Below are positions 38,747 to 47,546 of a DNA stretch of 64,000 nucleotides, one piece after another. The position numbers and the translations under genes were made by a program. Within the stretch, counting starts at the first letter, position 1. Each line of letters starts with the position of its first letter. This DNA comes from an uncultured Oleiphilaceae bacterium (GTDB lineage Bacteria > Pseudomonadota > Gammaproteobacteria > Pseudomonadales > Oleiphilaceae), in assembly GCA_913060665.1 (NCBI GenBank), contig CAJXUY010000001.1, forward strand, positions 409,603 to 473,602, given 5' to 3'. Under the pieces are notes generated by a model. The model had not been told where the DNA came from. It did no database searches and worked only from the letters and a program-made list of their open reading frames with translations.

Positions 38747-40342
38747 TTAAGAGAATTGGTTAGAGGTGTTTTTAGCACCACCCGCTTTAAGGGCACGCTC
38801 ACCAGCAAAGTATTCTTTGTGGTCATCACCCATGTCTGAACCAGACATGTTCTGGTGCTTAACGCACGCGATACCTTGACGGATCTCTTTACGCTGTACG
38901 CCAGCAACATAACCCAACATACCCTGCTCGCCAAAGTACTCTTTAGCTAGGTTATCAACAGACAATGCAGTTGTGTGATAAGTAGGTAGAGTGATCAAGT
39001 GGTGGAATACGTTCGCTTCACGAGCAGTATCTGCCTGGAAAGTCTTGATACGTGCATCAGCAACTGCAGACAATTCAGAATCGTCATACTCAGCAGCCAT
39101 AAGGTTGTTACGATCGTATGCAGAAACGTCTTTACCTTCTTCAGTCCAAGTATCAAAGGTCTGCTGACGGAAGTTTAGAGTCCAGTTGAAAGATGGAGAG
39201 TTGTTATAAACAAGTTTCGCATCTGGGTGAACCTTACGAACGTCATCCATCATACCAGCAATTTCATGTACTGTTGGTACTGCAGTTTCGATCCAAAGTA
39301 AGTCAGCACCAGCATTAAGAGCACCGATACAATCGAATACACAACGCTCATGACCAGTACCTTGACGGAACTGATATAGACCAGAAGGTAAACGCTTAGG
39401 ACGAACAAGCTTGCCGCCACGGTTGAATACAACATCGCCTTCAGCCATTTCAGAAACGTCGATTTCTTCAACATCTAGGAAAGAGTTATAGATATCGCCA
39501 GAATCACCAGGCTCGTTAACAACAGCGATTTCTTTAGTAAGGCCAGCACCTTCAGAGTCAGTACGTGCAACGATAAGACCGTTGTCGATACCTAGCTCTA
39601 GGAATGCATGACGCAATGCACGAATCTTAGAATGAAAGTCAGCGTGAGGAACCGTTACTTTACCGTCCTGGTGACCACATTGCTTCTCATCAGCAACTTG
39701 GTTTTCGATCTGAAGTGCACAAGCACCTGCTTCGATCATCTGCTTAGCCATTAGGTAAGTCGCTTCAGCGTTACCAAAACCAGCATCGATATCTGCAACT
39801 ATTGGCACAACGTGAGTCACGTGGTTGTCAATTTGATCTTGAATGTCCGCTGCTTTTGCAGAATCGCCAGCTTCGTTGGCCGCGTCTAGTGCACGGAAAA
39901 GACCGCCTAGTTCACGTGCGTCAGCTTGACGTAGGAATGTGTATAACTCTTCAACCAAAGATGCAACAGCAGTTTTCTCGTGCATTGACTGATCAGGAAG
40001 AGGACCGAACTCAGAACGTAGTGCAGCAACCATCCAACCAGAAAGGTACAAGTAACGACGGTCAGTCTTTCCACCGAAGTGCTTCTTGATTGAGATCATC
40101 TTCTGTTGGCCAACAAAACCGTGCCAGCAACCTAAAGACTGAGTGTACTTAGTCTTATCTGCATCAAACGCAGCCATGTCAGCGTTCATGATATCAGCAG
40201 TGTATTGCGCTATATCAAGACCAGTCTTGAATTTGTTTTGAGCGCGCATACGAGCAATTGATTCTGGGTTGATTGCCGCCCAGCTATCGCCTTTAGCTTC
40301 TACTACTGCTGCTACCGCTTTGATATCGTCTTGATATGACAT
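38747..40342 (-). CDS. aceA: Isocitrate lyase (long Pseudomonas type)
   Basis: First enzyme of the glyoxylate bypass: isocitrate to glyoxylate and succinate, needed on acetate or fatty acids. Catalytic KQCGH at 220-224 with Cys222, preceded by PIVADIDAGFGNAEATYLMAKQMIEAGA. The 531-aa length and YTQSLGCWHGFVGQQK match the pseudomonad enzyme rather than the ~434-aa E. coli form. Monocistronic, with its own terminator. Fits the fatty-acid theme of PsrA, WS/DGAT and thioesterase. Confidence 0.96.
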   Translation of the reverse strand: MSYQDDIKAVAAVVEAKGDSWAAINPESIARMRAQNKFKTGLDIAQYTADIMNADMAAFDADKTKYTQSLGCWHGFVGQQKMISIKKHFGGKTDRRYLYLSGWMVAALRSEFGPLPDQSMHEKTAVASLVEELYTFLRQADARELGGLFRALDAANEAGDSAKAADIQDQIDNHVTHVVPIVADIDAGFGNAEATYLMAKQMIEAGACALQIENQVADEKQCGHQDGKVTVPHADFHSKIRALRHAFLELGIDNGLIVARTDSEGAGLTKEIAVVNEPGDSGDIYNSFLDVEEIDVSEMAEGDVVFNRGGKLVRPKRLPSGLYQFRQGTGHERCVFDCIGALNAGADLLWIETAVPTVHEIAGMMDDVRKVHPDAKLVYNNSPSFNWTLNFRQQTFDTWTEEGKDVSAYDRNNLMAAEYDDSELSAVADARIKTFQADTAREANVFHHLITLPTYHTTALSVDNLAKEYFGEQGMLGYVAGVQRKEIRQGIACVKHQNMSGSDMGDDHKEYFAGERALKAGGAKNTSNQFS

Positions 40343-40785
40343 AGATCAATCCTTCTATTGAGGGTAAATGTATCCAGCCGCCCATAAATATTTGATAGTG
40401 TTTAAAGACTATAAAATCAATTAATGTCGTCTGGCCTACTGGATTACTTATTTCAGATGAGCATTCTAATGAATTGGAGGCAATAAATAAAATATATAGA
40501 GAATATATCCAATATAAGTCTTATGAATATATGTAATTACCTAGATGCTTTTGGACGCATAGCAAAAGCCATCACAACCTATAAATTACTTTATATAAAT
40601 AACTTAACTAACTGATTAATTGTGATATATACTCTTAGAGTGTGGCTGATACACCGCACACATTCATCAATAAAGGCGAGTGCACCGCTCACAAAACTAA
40701 ATAATAGTTAACAATTCTAATTACACACCCACGACCTTAAACGCTCGATACTCTGACGCAGCTCAAGAATGAAACGACATAACAT
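40343..40785. other. Gene-free region upstream of aceA
   Basis: 443 bases, AT-rich, with no credible ORF. It must hold the aceA promoter and the end of the patatin-side DNA, but no clear operator or hairpin was seen. Confidence 0.6.
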
Positions 40786-41514
40786 TCAAGGCAAAGGGGA
40801 ATTCAGCGCCTTCAAGGTTTTCTCGGCAGCCATTTCATAGGCAAGCCGACCATCCATAATATGTCCTGGACCGACACGCGGTAAGCCATCAATAGCTAAG
40901 GTCTGCATGTTTTCTCTTGAGGGGACGTTTAGCGCCTTACTATTTTTGGTCCGCCAAGGAGATCGTGAGGTGATATGATGATAAAACACTCGCTCTCCCT
41001 GGTTTACGCCACTCATACCGGGTCGGTCTTTGATTCCGCCATCTAGATAAAACCTATTGTTGATACGTACCGGCTGAAACAGGAACGGGAAAGCACAAGA
41101 AGCTGAAACAGTGTCTTGAATCACACCTTCATTAAAAACCTTAGTATTTAGGGTTAACAAGTCAAACACCGACAACGCCACAGGCACCCTGCATTCCTGT
41201 AATGAACCAACTTTGCAAACAACCCCAACCAAATCTCTAAACCGATTCCCTTTCAATAACCCCAACCCAATCGATGGGTCCCAAAAATCATTTTTGTTTA
41301 AATTAAAAAGGCTATTTTGCAACTCCGCAGACGAACAACCAGACGCCCAACACGCACCCACTAGAGCTCCCGCGCTAGAACCAGTAATTTTTGAAGGGAG
41401 GAGGTGCTCCTGCTCAAGCACAGACAACATACCTGCATGCGCAAAAAAACTAAAAAAACCTGAAGACATACTGAGAGTAAACGGTTCAGCGTTGAGCCAG
41501 TCACGAAGCGCCAT
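40786..41514 (-). CDS. Patatin-like phospholipase
   Basis: Serine lipid acyl hydrolase with the Ser-Asp dyad: Ser47 in GSSAG (45-49) and Asp in DGG (158-160). The N-terminal oxyanion stretch (LSMSSGFFSFFAHAGML) is changed from the usual GGG. 242 aa, no signal peptide, probably cytoplasmic. Confidence 0.85.
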   Translation of the reverse strand: MALRDWLNAEPFTLSMSSGFFSFFAHAGMLSVLEQEHLLPSKITGSSAGALVGACWASGCSSAELQNSLFNLNKNDFWDPSIGLGLLKGNRFRDLVGVVCKVGSLQECRVPVALSVFDLLTLNTKVFNEGVIQDTVSASCAFPFLFQPVRINNRFYLDGGIKDRPGMSGVNQGERVFYHHITSRSPWRTKNSKALNVPSRENMQTLAIDGLPRVGPGHIMDGRLAYEMAAEKTLKALNSPLP

Positions 41515-41561
41515 AACGCCACCCTAAGATTTAATTAAATACGACCTGAAAACTTACCAAA

Positions 41562-41595
41562 AAAAAAGGCAAGACATAAAGTCTTACCTTTTTTG
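41562..41595. terminator. Bidirectional terminator
   Basis: A-run, GGCAAGAC, loop, GTCTTACC, T-run, with one internal mismatch. Lies below the cold-shock gene and above the patatin gene. Confidence 0.75.
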
Positions 41596-41636
41596 TGCTT
41601 CAACTCTGAGAGTTTAAGCTAGACCCTCAATCCGAA

Positions 41637-41652
41637 GATTGAAGCTCTAATA
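41637..41652 (-). repeat. UUCG-tetraloop hairpin downstream of csp
   Basis: On the minus strand TCAATC-TTCG-GATTGA: a 6-bp stem closed by C-G around the very stable UUCG loop. It lies just after the cold-shock stop codon and may protect the mRNA 3' end. Confidence 0.6.
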
Positions 41653-41665
41653 GCCTTTAAAAAAA

Positions 41666-41872
41666 TTAAAGTGCTACGATGTTCTCTGCTTGAGGACCTT
41701 TCTGGCCTTGAGTTACAGTGAACTCAACTTTTTGACCTTCAGTCAAAGTTTTGAATCCAGTGCTAGAGATAGCGCTGAAGTGAGCAAAAACGTCTGGACC
41801 AGACTCTTGCTCGATGAAACCAAAACCTTTAGATTCGTTAAACCACTTAACTGTTCCAGTAGTAGTAGACAT
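41666..41872 (-). CDS. Cold-shock protein, CspA family
   Basis: 68-residue single-stranded nucleic acid chaperone. RNA-binding motifs KGFGFIEQ (RNP1) and VFAHFSAI (RNP2) are present, with [11 protein letters not shown] at the start. TAGGA lies about eight bases upstream of the ATG. Which paralogue (CspA, CspD or other) cannot be decided. Confidence 0.95.
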   Translation of the reverse strand: MSTTTGTVKWFNESKGFGFIEQESGPDVFAHFSAISSTGFKTLTEGQKVEFTVTQGQKGPQAENIVAL

Positions 41873-42228
41873 AATAATATCCTAATAATTCAATTTGTAA
41901 TTTAAGCCTTGGCTCTTAATGAGATCCGGCGAACTGGCTGAAATGTAATGCTATTACTTATGAAATCAGGACGAGCTACTAATACGAGACATCGAAATGG
42001 TGTGCATAAATATAAGACGTTCTTTCAAGCTGGTTTGTATTATATAGGTATTTTACAGTTAGTCAATAGATATACCTTTGTATACCTAAGACTAATACAT
42101 TTTCTTTTATTTCAATATTTTATAGCCTCAATAGGTATCACAAGATACGCCACTACAACAAAGCCCCTATTTCATCATCCTCGCGCCACAGTATTCCATC
42201 CAACGCTAATTTCATGTATAAAAGCGCT
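41873..42228. other. Leader region of csp and divergent RIO gene
   Basis: 356 bases between divergent genes. On the minus strand the csp leader (GTTCGCCGGATCTC..., about 80 bases) resembles long cold-shock 5' UTRs, which control translation by temperature. No ORF is credible. Confidence 0.5.
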
Positions 42229-43086
42229 ATGAAAACTCCCAAGAGAATACAACCGTTAGTCGAAGATGGGTTGGTTGATGAAGTCATCCGCCAGCTCATG
42301 AGTGGCAAAGAAGCAACTGTTTATGTCGTGCGTTGCGGCTCAGAAATTAGATGCGCCAAAGTCTATAAAGATGCAGTCAAGCGAAGCTTCAAAAAAGCGG
42401 TGCAATATCAAGAAGGACGAAAAGTCCGAAATAGTAGACGTGCTCGAGCGATGGGGAAGAATTCCTCATTCGGTCGTAAGCAGCAAGAAGAAATTTGGCA
42501 AAATGCAGAGGTAGACGCTCTTTACCGACTTGCCGATGCAGGTGTTCGTGTACCTCAGCCCTATGGATGCTTTGACGGCGTCCTATTAATGGAGCTTGTG
42601 ACTGACGACGACGGTGATGTAGCCCCACGCCTGAACGACGTATCAATGTCTGCAGAGCAAGCCCGGGAAGATCATGCCACGATTATGCACTACGTTATGT
42701 TAATGCTTTGCGCAGGGCTTATTCACGGAGACCTTTCAGAGTTTAATGTATTAGTAGATGATTACGGCCCAGTGATCATAGATCTCCCCCAAGCGGTTGA
42801 CGCTGCAGCAAACAATAATGCGCAATCGATGCTTGATCGAGATATCGAGAATATGACTACCTACTACGGTCAGTTTGCACCAGACCTGCATCAAACAAAA
42901 TACTCTAAAGAAATGTGGGATCTATATGAAGATGGGAAGTTAACCCCTGATACAAAACTAACGGGTTACTTTGAAGAAGATGACACAGCTGCAGACGTTG
43001 ACTCGGTTGTTCTAGAAATTAAAGCGGCGCTCGCCGAAGAAAAAGAACGCCAAGAACGTTTAAGTGACGCGGAAGAACTGGGATAA
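42229..43086 (+). CDS. RIO1-family serine protein kinase
   Basis: Atypical kinase of the RIO family. SGKEATVYVVR (phosphate loop), Lys in RCAKVYKD, catalytic HGDLSEFNVLVDD and metal-binding IIDLPQAVD are all present. Start at ATG 42229 (MKTPKRIQPLVEDGLVDEV) agrees with related proteins; a frame to 42214 adds five residues without a ribosome site. 285 aa. Bacterial targets are not known. Confidence 0.88.
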   Translation: MKTPKRIQPLVEDGLVDEVIRQLMSGKEATVYVVRCGSEIRCAKVYKDAVKRSFKKAVQYQEGRKVRNSRRARAMGKNSSFGRKQQEEIWQNAEVDALYRLADAGVRVPQPYGCFDGVLLMELVTDDDGDVAPRLNDVSMSAEQAREDHATIMHYVMLMLCAGLIHGDLSEFNVLVDDYGPVIIDLPQAVDAAANNNAQSMLDRDIENMTTYYGQFAPDLHQTKYSKEMWDLYEDGKLTPDTKLTGYFEEDDTAADVDSVVLEIKAALAEEKERQERLSDAEELG

Positions 43087-43145
43087 CTAGTCTTCCGCCC
43101 GACTAAATTCTGCCTATGATAAGCAATAGGTTTAGCAATTGAGGG

Positions 43146-43538
43146 CTATTCAATGACCTCACCATGTATTTCTTTTTCTGTCGCCCCATTACGACCGGAC
43201 TTACCGCGCACTAACTCATCAATACTGCTAACTGTAAATTTTGCCCCTTCCACGGATTTCCCCACCAATACACTAGCAGGTGGAGCCAAATAGAGTAGCG
43301 ATTTATATAGGCTAATGATCACGGAAAGCATTTGTTCTTGTGCATTATCTAACTCTTTCTCAGCGGACTGAAGCCGCTGATCAGGGGTCATGGACTCCAT
43401 TTCCCCCATCACTTCGCTTTCTGCGTTAAACAAAGCATTTCGAATACGCTCAATTGACGCTTGCTGAGCTCTCTGAACATCCCCCATCAACGGATCTAAA
43501 ATTGAATTCGCAATACTATTGATGTTTTTCATGATCAT
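43146..43538 (-). CDS. Hypothetical helical protein
   Basis: Not recognised. From the ATG at 43538 (GAGG eight bases upstream) it is 130 residues. It begins with an amphipathic helical region, has a moderately hydrophobic stretch (LYKSLLYLAPPASVLVG), and a charged tail. The longer frame (43607) starts in a region without a ribosome site. It stands at the edge of the accessory region, so it may be either core or acquired. Confidence 0.6.
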   Translation of the reverse strand: MIMKNINSIANSILDPLMGDVQRAQQASIERIRNALFNAESEVMGEMESMTPDQRLQSAEKELDNAQEQMLSVIISLYKSLLYLAPPASVLVGKSVEGAKFTVSSIDELVRGKSGRNGATEKEIHGEVIE

Positions 43539-43741
43539 TCTAATAACCTCTTGGTGTCCATACCGATCAAAAAAGTAAAAAGTCATCCTCAAAATGTTAC
43601 TTGGCATGCCCTATATTTACAATATGCGAGCTGAACCACATGACTAATGGGTAACCAAGTAGTAGCTGGATAGCCCATAAATGATACCGTTTAGTATTCT
43701 AATCGTGCCAGCAAAATTTAGCTCCTATATACAACTGTAGC

Positions 43742-43790
43742 GGTTAACTAAAACTGGCCAAGGCCATAACATAGTAGTTAATCACTACAA
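43742..43790 (+). mobile_element. Degenerate left end of an IS1111/IS110-type element
   Basis: GGTTAACTAAAACTGG...GGCCATAACATAGTAGTTAAT aligns, with gaps, to the leaders of the related elements at 45165 and 62640 (GGTTAGC...GCCATNATATAGTTG). No transposase follows. It looks like an old insertion, placed where the attC of the mddA-like cassette would be expected. Confidence 0.4.
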
Positions 43791-43819
43791 ATATTGACAT
43801 AATTCTTTATCTAAATTAG

Positions 43820-44551
43820 CTATTTACTTTTTCGTGGAAAAAATGGAATTAGCATTGAAACGTTCGATTGGTATTTTCTATACTCTTCGCCAAAAACTTT
43901 AACCAAGTCTCGCTCTTCTAAGAGCGCTCCCATTAACGTATATACTAGCATTCCAACTGCAAACAGAAGATGTGTATACGTCATTGTTGGTGTAAACCAA
44001 AATGCGAGAGTAAATCCAAAGTAGATTGGATGACGAACTAATTTATAGAGAGCTGGGGTTTTAAGTGCTCCTACTTCCGCAGATTTATCTCCACTTGTAA
44101 AAATCTGCCTTAATCCAAAGAGTGAAAAATGGTCTAGTAAAAATGTGCTAACAAACAATATTCCCCAACCTAAAAGACCAATAGCAATAAATACATTCCC
44201 AATGCTCGTATTTGAAACATCCCAAACTATTCCCCCTATCGGCCTCCACTGCCAGAATAGTAATACCAAAGCCAAACTCGAACATAGCACATAAGTGCTT
44301 CTTTCTATCTGCATTGGTAAAATTTTAATCAATTTATTTTTAAAATCTTCACGAGCCATCAAACTATGCTGAAGCCCAAAAATTAGAATAAGTATAGAGT
44401 CGATAACTAATGCATGAAGAATTGATGTCTCTAATGCAGTATCCATGGATTTAGGTACGATAAAGTTGCCAACGAAGCCAATGGCATATAATGACGTAGC
44501 AAGAAACACTAGATAACAAAGCAACCCATAAACTTTAATGACAAAATTCAA
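43820..44551 (-). CDS. MddA/NnrU-like membrane methyltransferase
   Basis: 243 residues, about six membrane segments, with the isoprenylcysteine-methyltransferase-type C-terminal motif (LVRHPIYFGF, then LEERDLVKVFGEEYRKYQ). LYAIGFVGNFIVPKSMDT at the N-terminus recalls methanethiol S-methyltransferase MddA, which makes dimethyl sulfide. That activity is an inference from resemblance. It lies next to an attC-like site on the same strand, so it may be an integron cassette gene. Confidence 0.6.
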   Translation of the reverse strand: MNFVIKVYGLLCYLVFLATSLYAIGFVGNFIVPKSMDTALETSILHALVIDSILILIFGLQHSLMAREDFKNKLIKILPMQIERSTYVLCSSLALVLLFWQWRPIGGIVWDVSNTSIGNVFIAIGLLGWGILFVSTFLLDHFSLFGLRQIFTSGDKSAEVGALKTPALYKLVRHPIYFGFTLAFWFTPTMTYTHLLFAVGMLVYTLMGALLEERDLVKVFGEEYRKYQSNVSMLIPFFPRKSK

Positions 44552-44591
44552 TGTTCTACCCTCATAGTTATAACAATACCAAGATTCAAAT

Positions 44592-44668
44592 CGGTCAACG
44601 CCTTGCGCGTGGGACAGCGTTGTTGCGAAGCAGCGGTTTTAACTCTCGAACCGCAGGCGTTCATTAAA
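44592..44668 (-). repeat. attC-like recombination site (MAPEG cassette)
   Basis: Imperfect palindrome: AACGCCTTGCG on the left and CGCAGGCGTT on the right, with one unpaired base, as in attC arms. An inner GCGGTT/AACCGC stem lies between. It starts ~25 bases after the stop of the MAPEG gene. Read on the minus strand it ends GGCGTTGA, like the attC cross-over end. Confidence 0.65.
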
Positions 44669-44694
44669 CAGTTTGTTAATTATTTTTTTGATAT

Positions 44695-45087
44695 CTACAT
44701 CCATGACGGGCCACAAATTAATGCTAATGAATTGATAAAACCTACACTCCATGCTATAGACCTCAGAGTAGCAATATCTTTAATATACAGGTAGATATAG
44801 AGGACTCTAGCCAAGATATATGACATTGATAGATAGGTTATGGCTGTAGATTCAACGCCTGTTGCAGCAACAACGAGAATACCCGCTGCGAAAAGCGGGA
44901 AGCTCTCAATTTGATTCTGGTGGGCTGCTAGAGCACGTTGTCCCCAGCCATCTAACTCATCCTGTTGTTTGCGCGGATTGCTATTATCATAGCCTTTGGG
45001 CATTCGAGCCTGCGCAATAGCCAGAGGCGTCTTTGATATAACATGAAGTAAACCAGCGAAAAAAAGACACCACAATGAAATTGACAT
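44695..45087 (-). CDS. MAPEG-family membrane protein (cassette gene)
   Basis: 130-residue MAPEG-type protein with four membrane segments; WGQRALAAHQNQIESFPLFAAGILV is the conserved part. MAPEG proteins include glutathione-dependent enzymes, but most bacterial members are uncharacterised. ATG at 45087 has AAGAGG five bases upstream; a GTG at 45093 is too close to it. The adjoining attC-like site marks it as an integron cassette. Confidence 0.8.
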   Translation of the reverse strand: MSISLWCLFFAGLLHVISKTPLAIAQARMPKGYDNSNPRKQQDELDGWGQRALAAHQNQIESFPLFAAGILVVAATGVESTAITYLSMSYILARVLYIYLYIKDIATLRSIAWSVGFINSLALICGPSWM

Positions 45088-45116
45088 ATACACCTCTTAA
45101 TTGTTGTAGATATTTA

Positions 45117-45263
45117 GACGTATTGACTAACCACGAGATTGCTAACCGCTAGTTCGTGGGTTAGCAAAACCAGAGCCATCATATAGTTGTTAATTGCTAT
45201 AGCGGAAGGCAGCACCATGAAAAACGATAGCATATTACCCATCGGCATAGATACTCATAAAGA
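45117..45263 (+). mobile_element. Left-end fragment of an IS1111-type element
   Basis: Matches the left end of the complete copy at 62596. It has a GACNTANTGACT end, the CCACGA/TCGTGG stem with a different loop, and then the ribosome site and first ~15 transposase codons (MKNDSILPIGIDTHK). It stops abruptly inside the integrase remnant, making an in-frame chimeric ORF. Confidence 0.8.
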
Positions 45264-45680
45264 TTCGGTTAACACTCAAAAAGCCGCCGTAAGCGCATTA
45301 GTATTTCTATACGACAAAGTGTTGCAAGCATCACTGAGTGTGGTCGGATATACCCACCCTACTAAGCAGCCCTCCCTACCAATTCTGTTAAGTGCTGCTG
45401 AAGCACAATTAATTCGCTATCTACTTACTGGCCACAATAAGTTGGTCTTGGCGTTAATATACGGGAGTGGTTTACGGGTTTCAGACTGTCTAAATTTGGA
45501 AGTTCAAGATATTGAACGAGAGGGCTTATCCTTTCGAATAATCAATTCGAAGGGGGCAAAGCAAGAATAACCTTGCTTAACCCACAGCGACTTACACATC
45601 TTCTACAGTTGATCGATGCATCTATAGAGGTTCAAAGAAGAGCACGCTTTTCAGATATAGGGCGCTCAATACCCCTAGCT
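45264..45680 (+). pseudogene. intI: Integron integrase (IntI) remnant
   Basis: Tyrosine recombinase fragment. It reads VNTQKAAVSALVFLY (core-binding domain), then LLSAAEAQLIRYLLTG and LALIYGSGLRVSDCLNLEV (first catalytic Arg). After a single-base loss in the G run 45552-45556 the next frame continues ARITLLNPQRLTHLLQ and EVQRRARFSDIGRSIPLAI. That last part is the extra segment special to integron integrases. The N-terminus is replaced by IS1111 sequence. The C-terminal His/Arg/Tyr residues are lost where the guanidine operon begins, so it is dead. It is divergent from the MAPEG cassette, as expected for intI. Confidence 0.8.
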
Positions 45681-47489
45681 ATTTTTTATTGCCATATACG
45701 CCCGCCAGCCGCCTAACGCGGTAATTTCTTCCGCGCCTTGTATGCCGTAAGGCTCGCAAATAAAACCACTTACTTGTCGACCATCTTCCAAACGTACTTT
45801 GCCTATACCAAGTGGCGCAGGAATACCGTTAACGAAGCTTCCAAAGTACTCGGCAGGTAAAGACCAAATCTCGACATCAATTACCGAGCCATTGGCTTCA
45901 TCGAGAATTAAGCCGGGTCTGAAAGGTGGGCCGCCAGCCAAGGCGTACATGCGGTATACCGGTGCAGTTTGCGTAGTTTCTTTGAGCACACCACCTCGTT
46001 CACGGAGTTGCCAGTTTAGCGGCAAGCCATCTAAGTGCGCACCGCAAACAAGTACATCTATTGTTGCGGGCGACGTATTGGACGTAGCTTCTGCCAAAGT
46101 CTTCTCAATACCGGTCGCACCTTGTGTGAGCATATACGTGTCTGCCAAGCGGCGCGCGACTGACAGTAAGAAACGATCACTCATCGCCGGACCAATCAGC
46201 GTGACACCAAAGGGCAAATCATTCGCGGCCATTTGCGTTGGTATGGCGATGGATGCCATATCCAACAGGTTCATATAATTGGTGTAGTAGCCTAGTTGAC
46301 TATTGCACAAAATAGGCTCAGCGAGCATCTCTTCAACCGTGAAGCACTTGCCTGCCGTTGGGGTAAGTAAGCAATCAAACGCGGCAAGCTGCTTGTCGCA
46401 GACTTGTTTGAGTTCGTTTAGCCGGTATTGCGCTTTAAATAGATCCGTCGCGGGCGGTTTACCACCGGGTGCGATGATTTCACCCACAACGGGAAAGATC
46501 GCGTCTGGGTTGTCATCAATCAATGGCTGGGTGGCGATATAACGCTCAGCGACCCAAGGACCTTCGTACAAAAGTTTGGCTGCTTCATCAAAAGGTGCGT
46601 AATCAAATTCCTCTAGTTGAATGCCCGCCGCTTTTAGTTTTCCAATGGTGGAAAGATAGGCTTGTTCATAAGCTTCATCGCCAAAAAACTTCAATTGATC
46701 TTCTGGAATGACGCCAACCTTTAACGCGCCGACCGTTTTGCCATAAGCTCGTGCTTGATTCGGGAATGGATTCTTCCGACTGTAGCCGTCTAGGTCGTCA
46801 TAGCCTTCTGCCACGGCCAACACTTGGTTCGCGTCATCGGTGTCGTATGTAAAGATCGTCATGCAATCCAGACTGCGACAGGCTGGCAACATGCCTGTTG
46901 CAGAGAGCAATCCACGCGTCGGTTTCACTCCTACCAAATTGTTGAAGCACGCAGGCACTCGCCCCGAACCTGCGGTATCTGTACCTAAACTGAAACTGGC
47001 TAAACCCAACGCCACTGAGACCGCTGACCCAGAACTAGAGCCACCACTGATATATTCTGGGTTAAAGGAATTCTTACACGCGCCATAGGGAGAACGTGTG
47101 CCGTTCAAGCCTGTAGCGAATTGGTCCAGATTAGTTTTCCCCATTGGGATCGCGCCCGCGTCTATCAATTGCTGAACAACTTGCGCAGAAGCTTCGGGCG
47201 TAAATGAAAATTCTGGGCAAGCGGCGGTCGTAGGTATACCTGCGAGATCGATATTATCTTTAATGGCAAAAGGCACGCCCCACAGCGGATGTGTATCGGA
47301 GTCTTTGTCTTTTAGAGCATTCAAAAACCGTGATTGCTCTTGCTCGCTTAACAGATGAATCCAGATATTATGACCTTTATATTCTGCCGCTTTTTCTCGC
47401 AGATCATTCATTAAACTCTCTGGTGATATGGCGCCTTCCGCGTAGGCTTTTCGCAACGCGCTGATGGCTAAATTATGTTGAACTGTCAT
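45675..47489 (-). CDS. atzF: Allophanate hydrolase AtzF
   Basis: Amidase-signature enzyme that splits allophanate to two ammonia and CO2. The Lys-Ser-Ser triad is visible: Lys77 (AIKDN), the serine of GGSSSGS (149-155) and nucleophile Ser175 in GTDTAGSGRVPA. The C-terminal ~150 residues (VLVCGAHLDGLPLNWQLRERGG) form the second domain typical of long allophanate hydrolases, which decarboxylates the intermediate. 604 aa. Last gene of the guanidine operon; its stop lies in the integrase remnant junction. Confidence 0.93.
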   Translation of the reverse strand: MTVQHNLAISALRKAYAEGAISPESLMNDLREKAAEYKGHNIWIHLLSEQEQSRFLNALKDKDSDTHPLWGVPFAIKDNIDLAGIPTTAACPEFSFTPEASAQVVQQLIDAGAIPMGKTNLDQFATGLNGTRSPYGACKNSFNPEYISGGSSSGSAVSVALGLASFSLGTDTAGSGRVPACFNNLVGVKPTRGLLSATGMLPACRSLDCMTIFTYDTDDANQVLAVAEGYDDLDGYSRKNPFPNQARAYGKTVGALKVGVIPEDQLKFFGDEAYEQAYLSTIGKLKAAGIQLEEFDYAPFDEAAKLLYEGPWVAERYIATQPLIDDNPDAIFPVVGEIIAPGGKPPATDLFKAQYRLNELKQVCDKQLAAFDCLLTPTAGKCFTVEEMLAEPILCNSQLGYYTNYMNLLDMASIAIPTQMAANDLPFGVTLIGPAMSDRFLLSVARRLADTYMLTQGATGIEKTLAEATSNTSPATIDVLVCGAHLDGLPLNWQLRERGGVLKETTQTAPVYRMYALAGGPPFRPGLILDEANGSVIDVEIWSLPAEYFGSFVNGIPAPLGIGKVRLEDGRQVSGFICEPYGIQGAEEITALGGWRAYMAIKNS

Positions 47490-47546
47490 CTAAGATTTCC
47501 TAACTTCTGTACGATTAACTAGATACGCTAAACTTATCTAGAAACA

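Noticed and set aside
45187..45570. A single 127-residue ORF that looks like a small new recombinase
   Set aside because: It is a chimera: the first ~25 codons are IS1111 transposase and the rest is a frameshifted IntI fragment.
45799..46278. A 159-residue plus-strand ORF inside atzF
   Set aside because: Antisense shadow; the minus-strand frame has the full amidase motifs.
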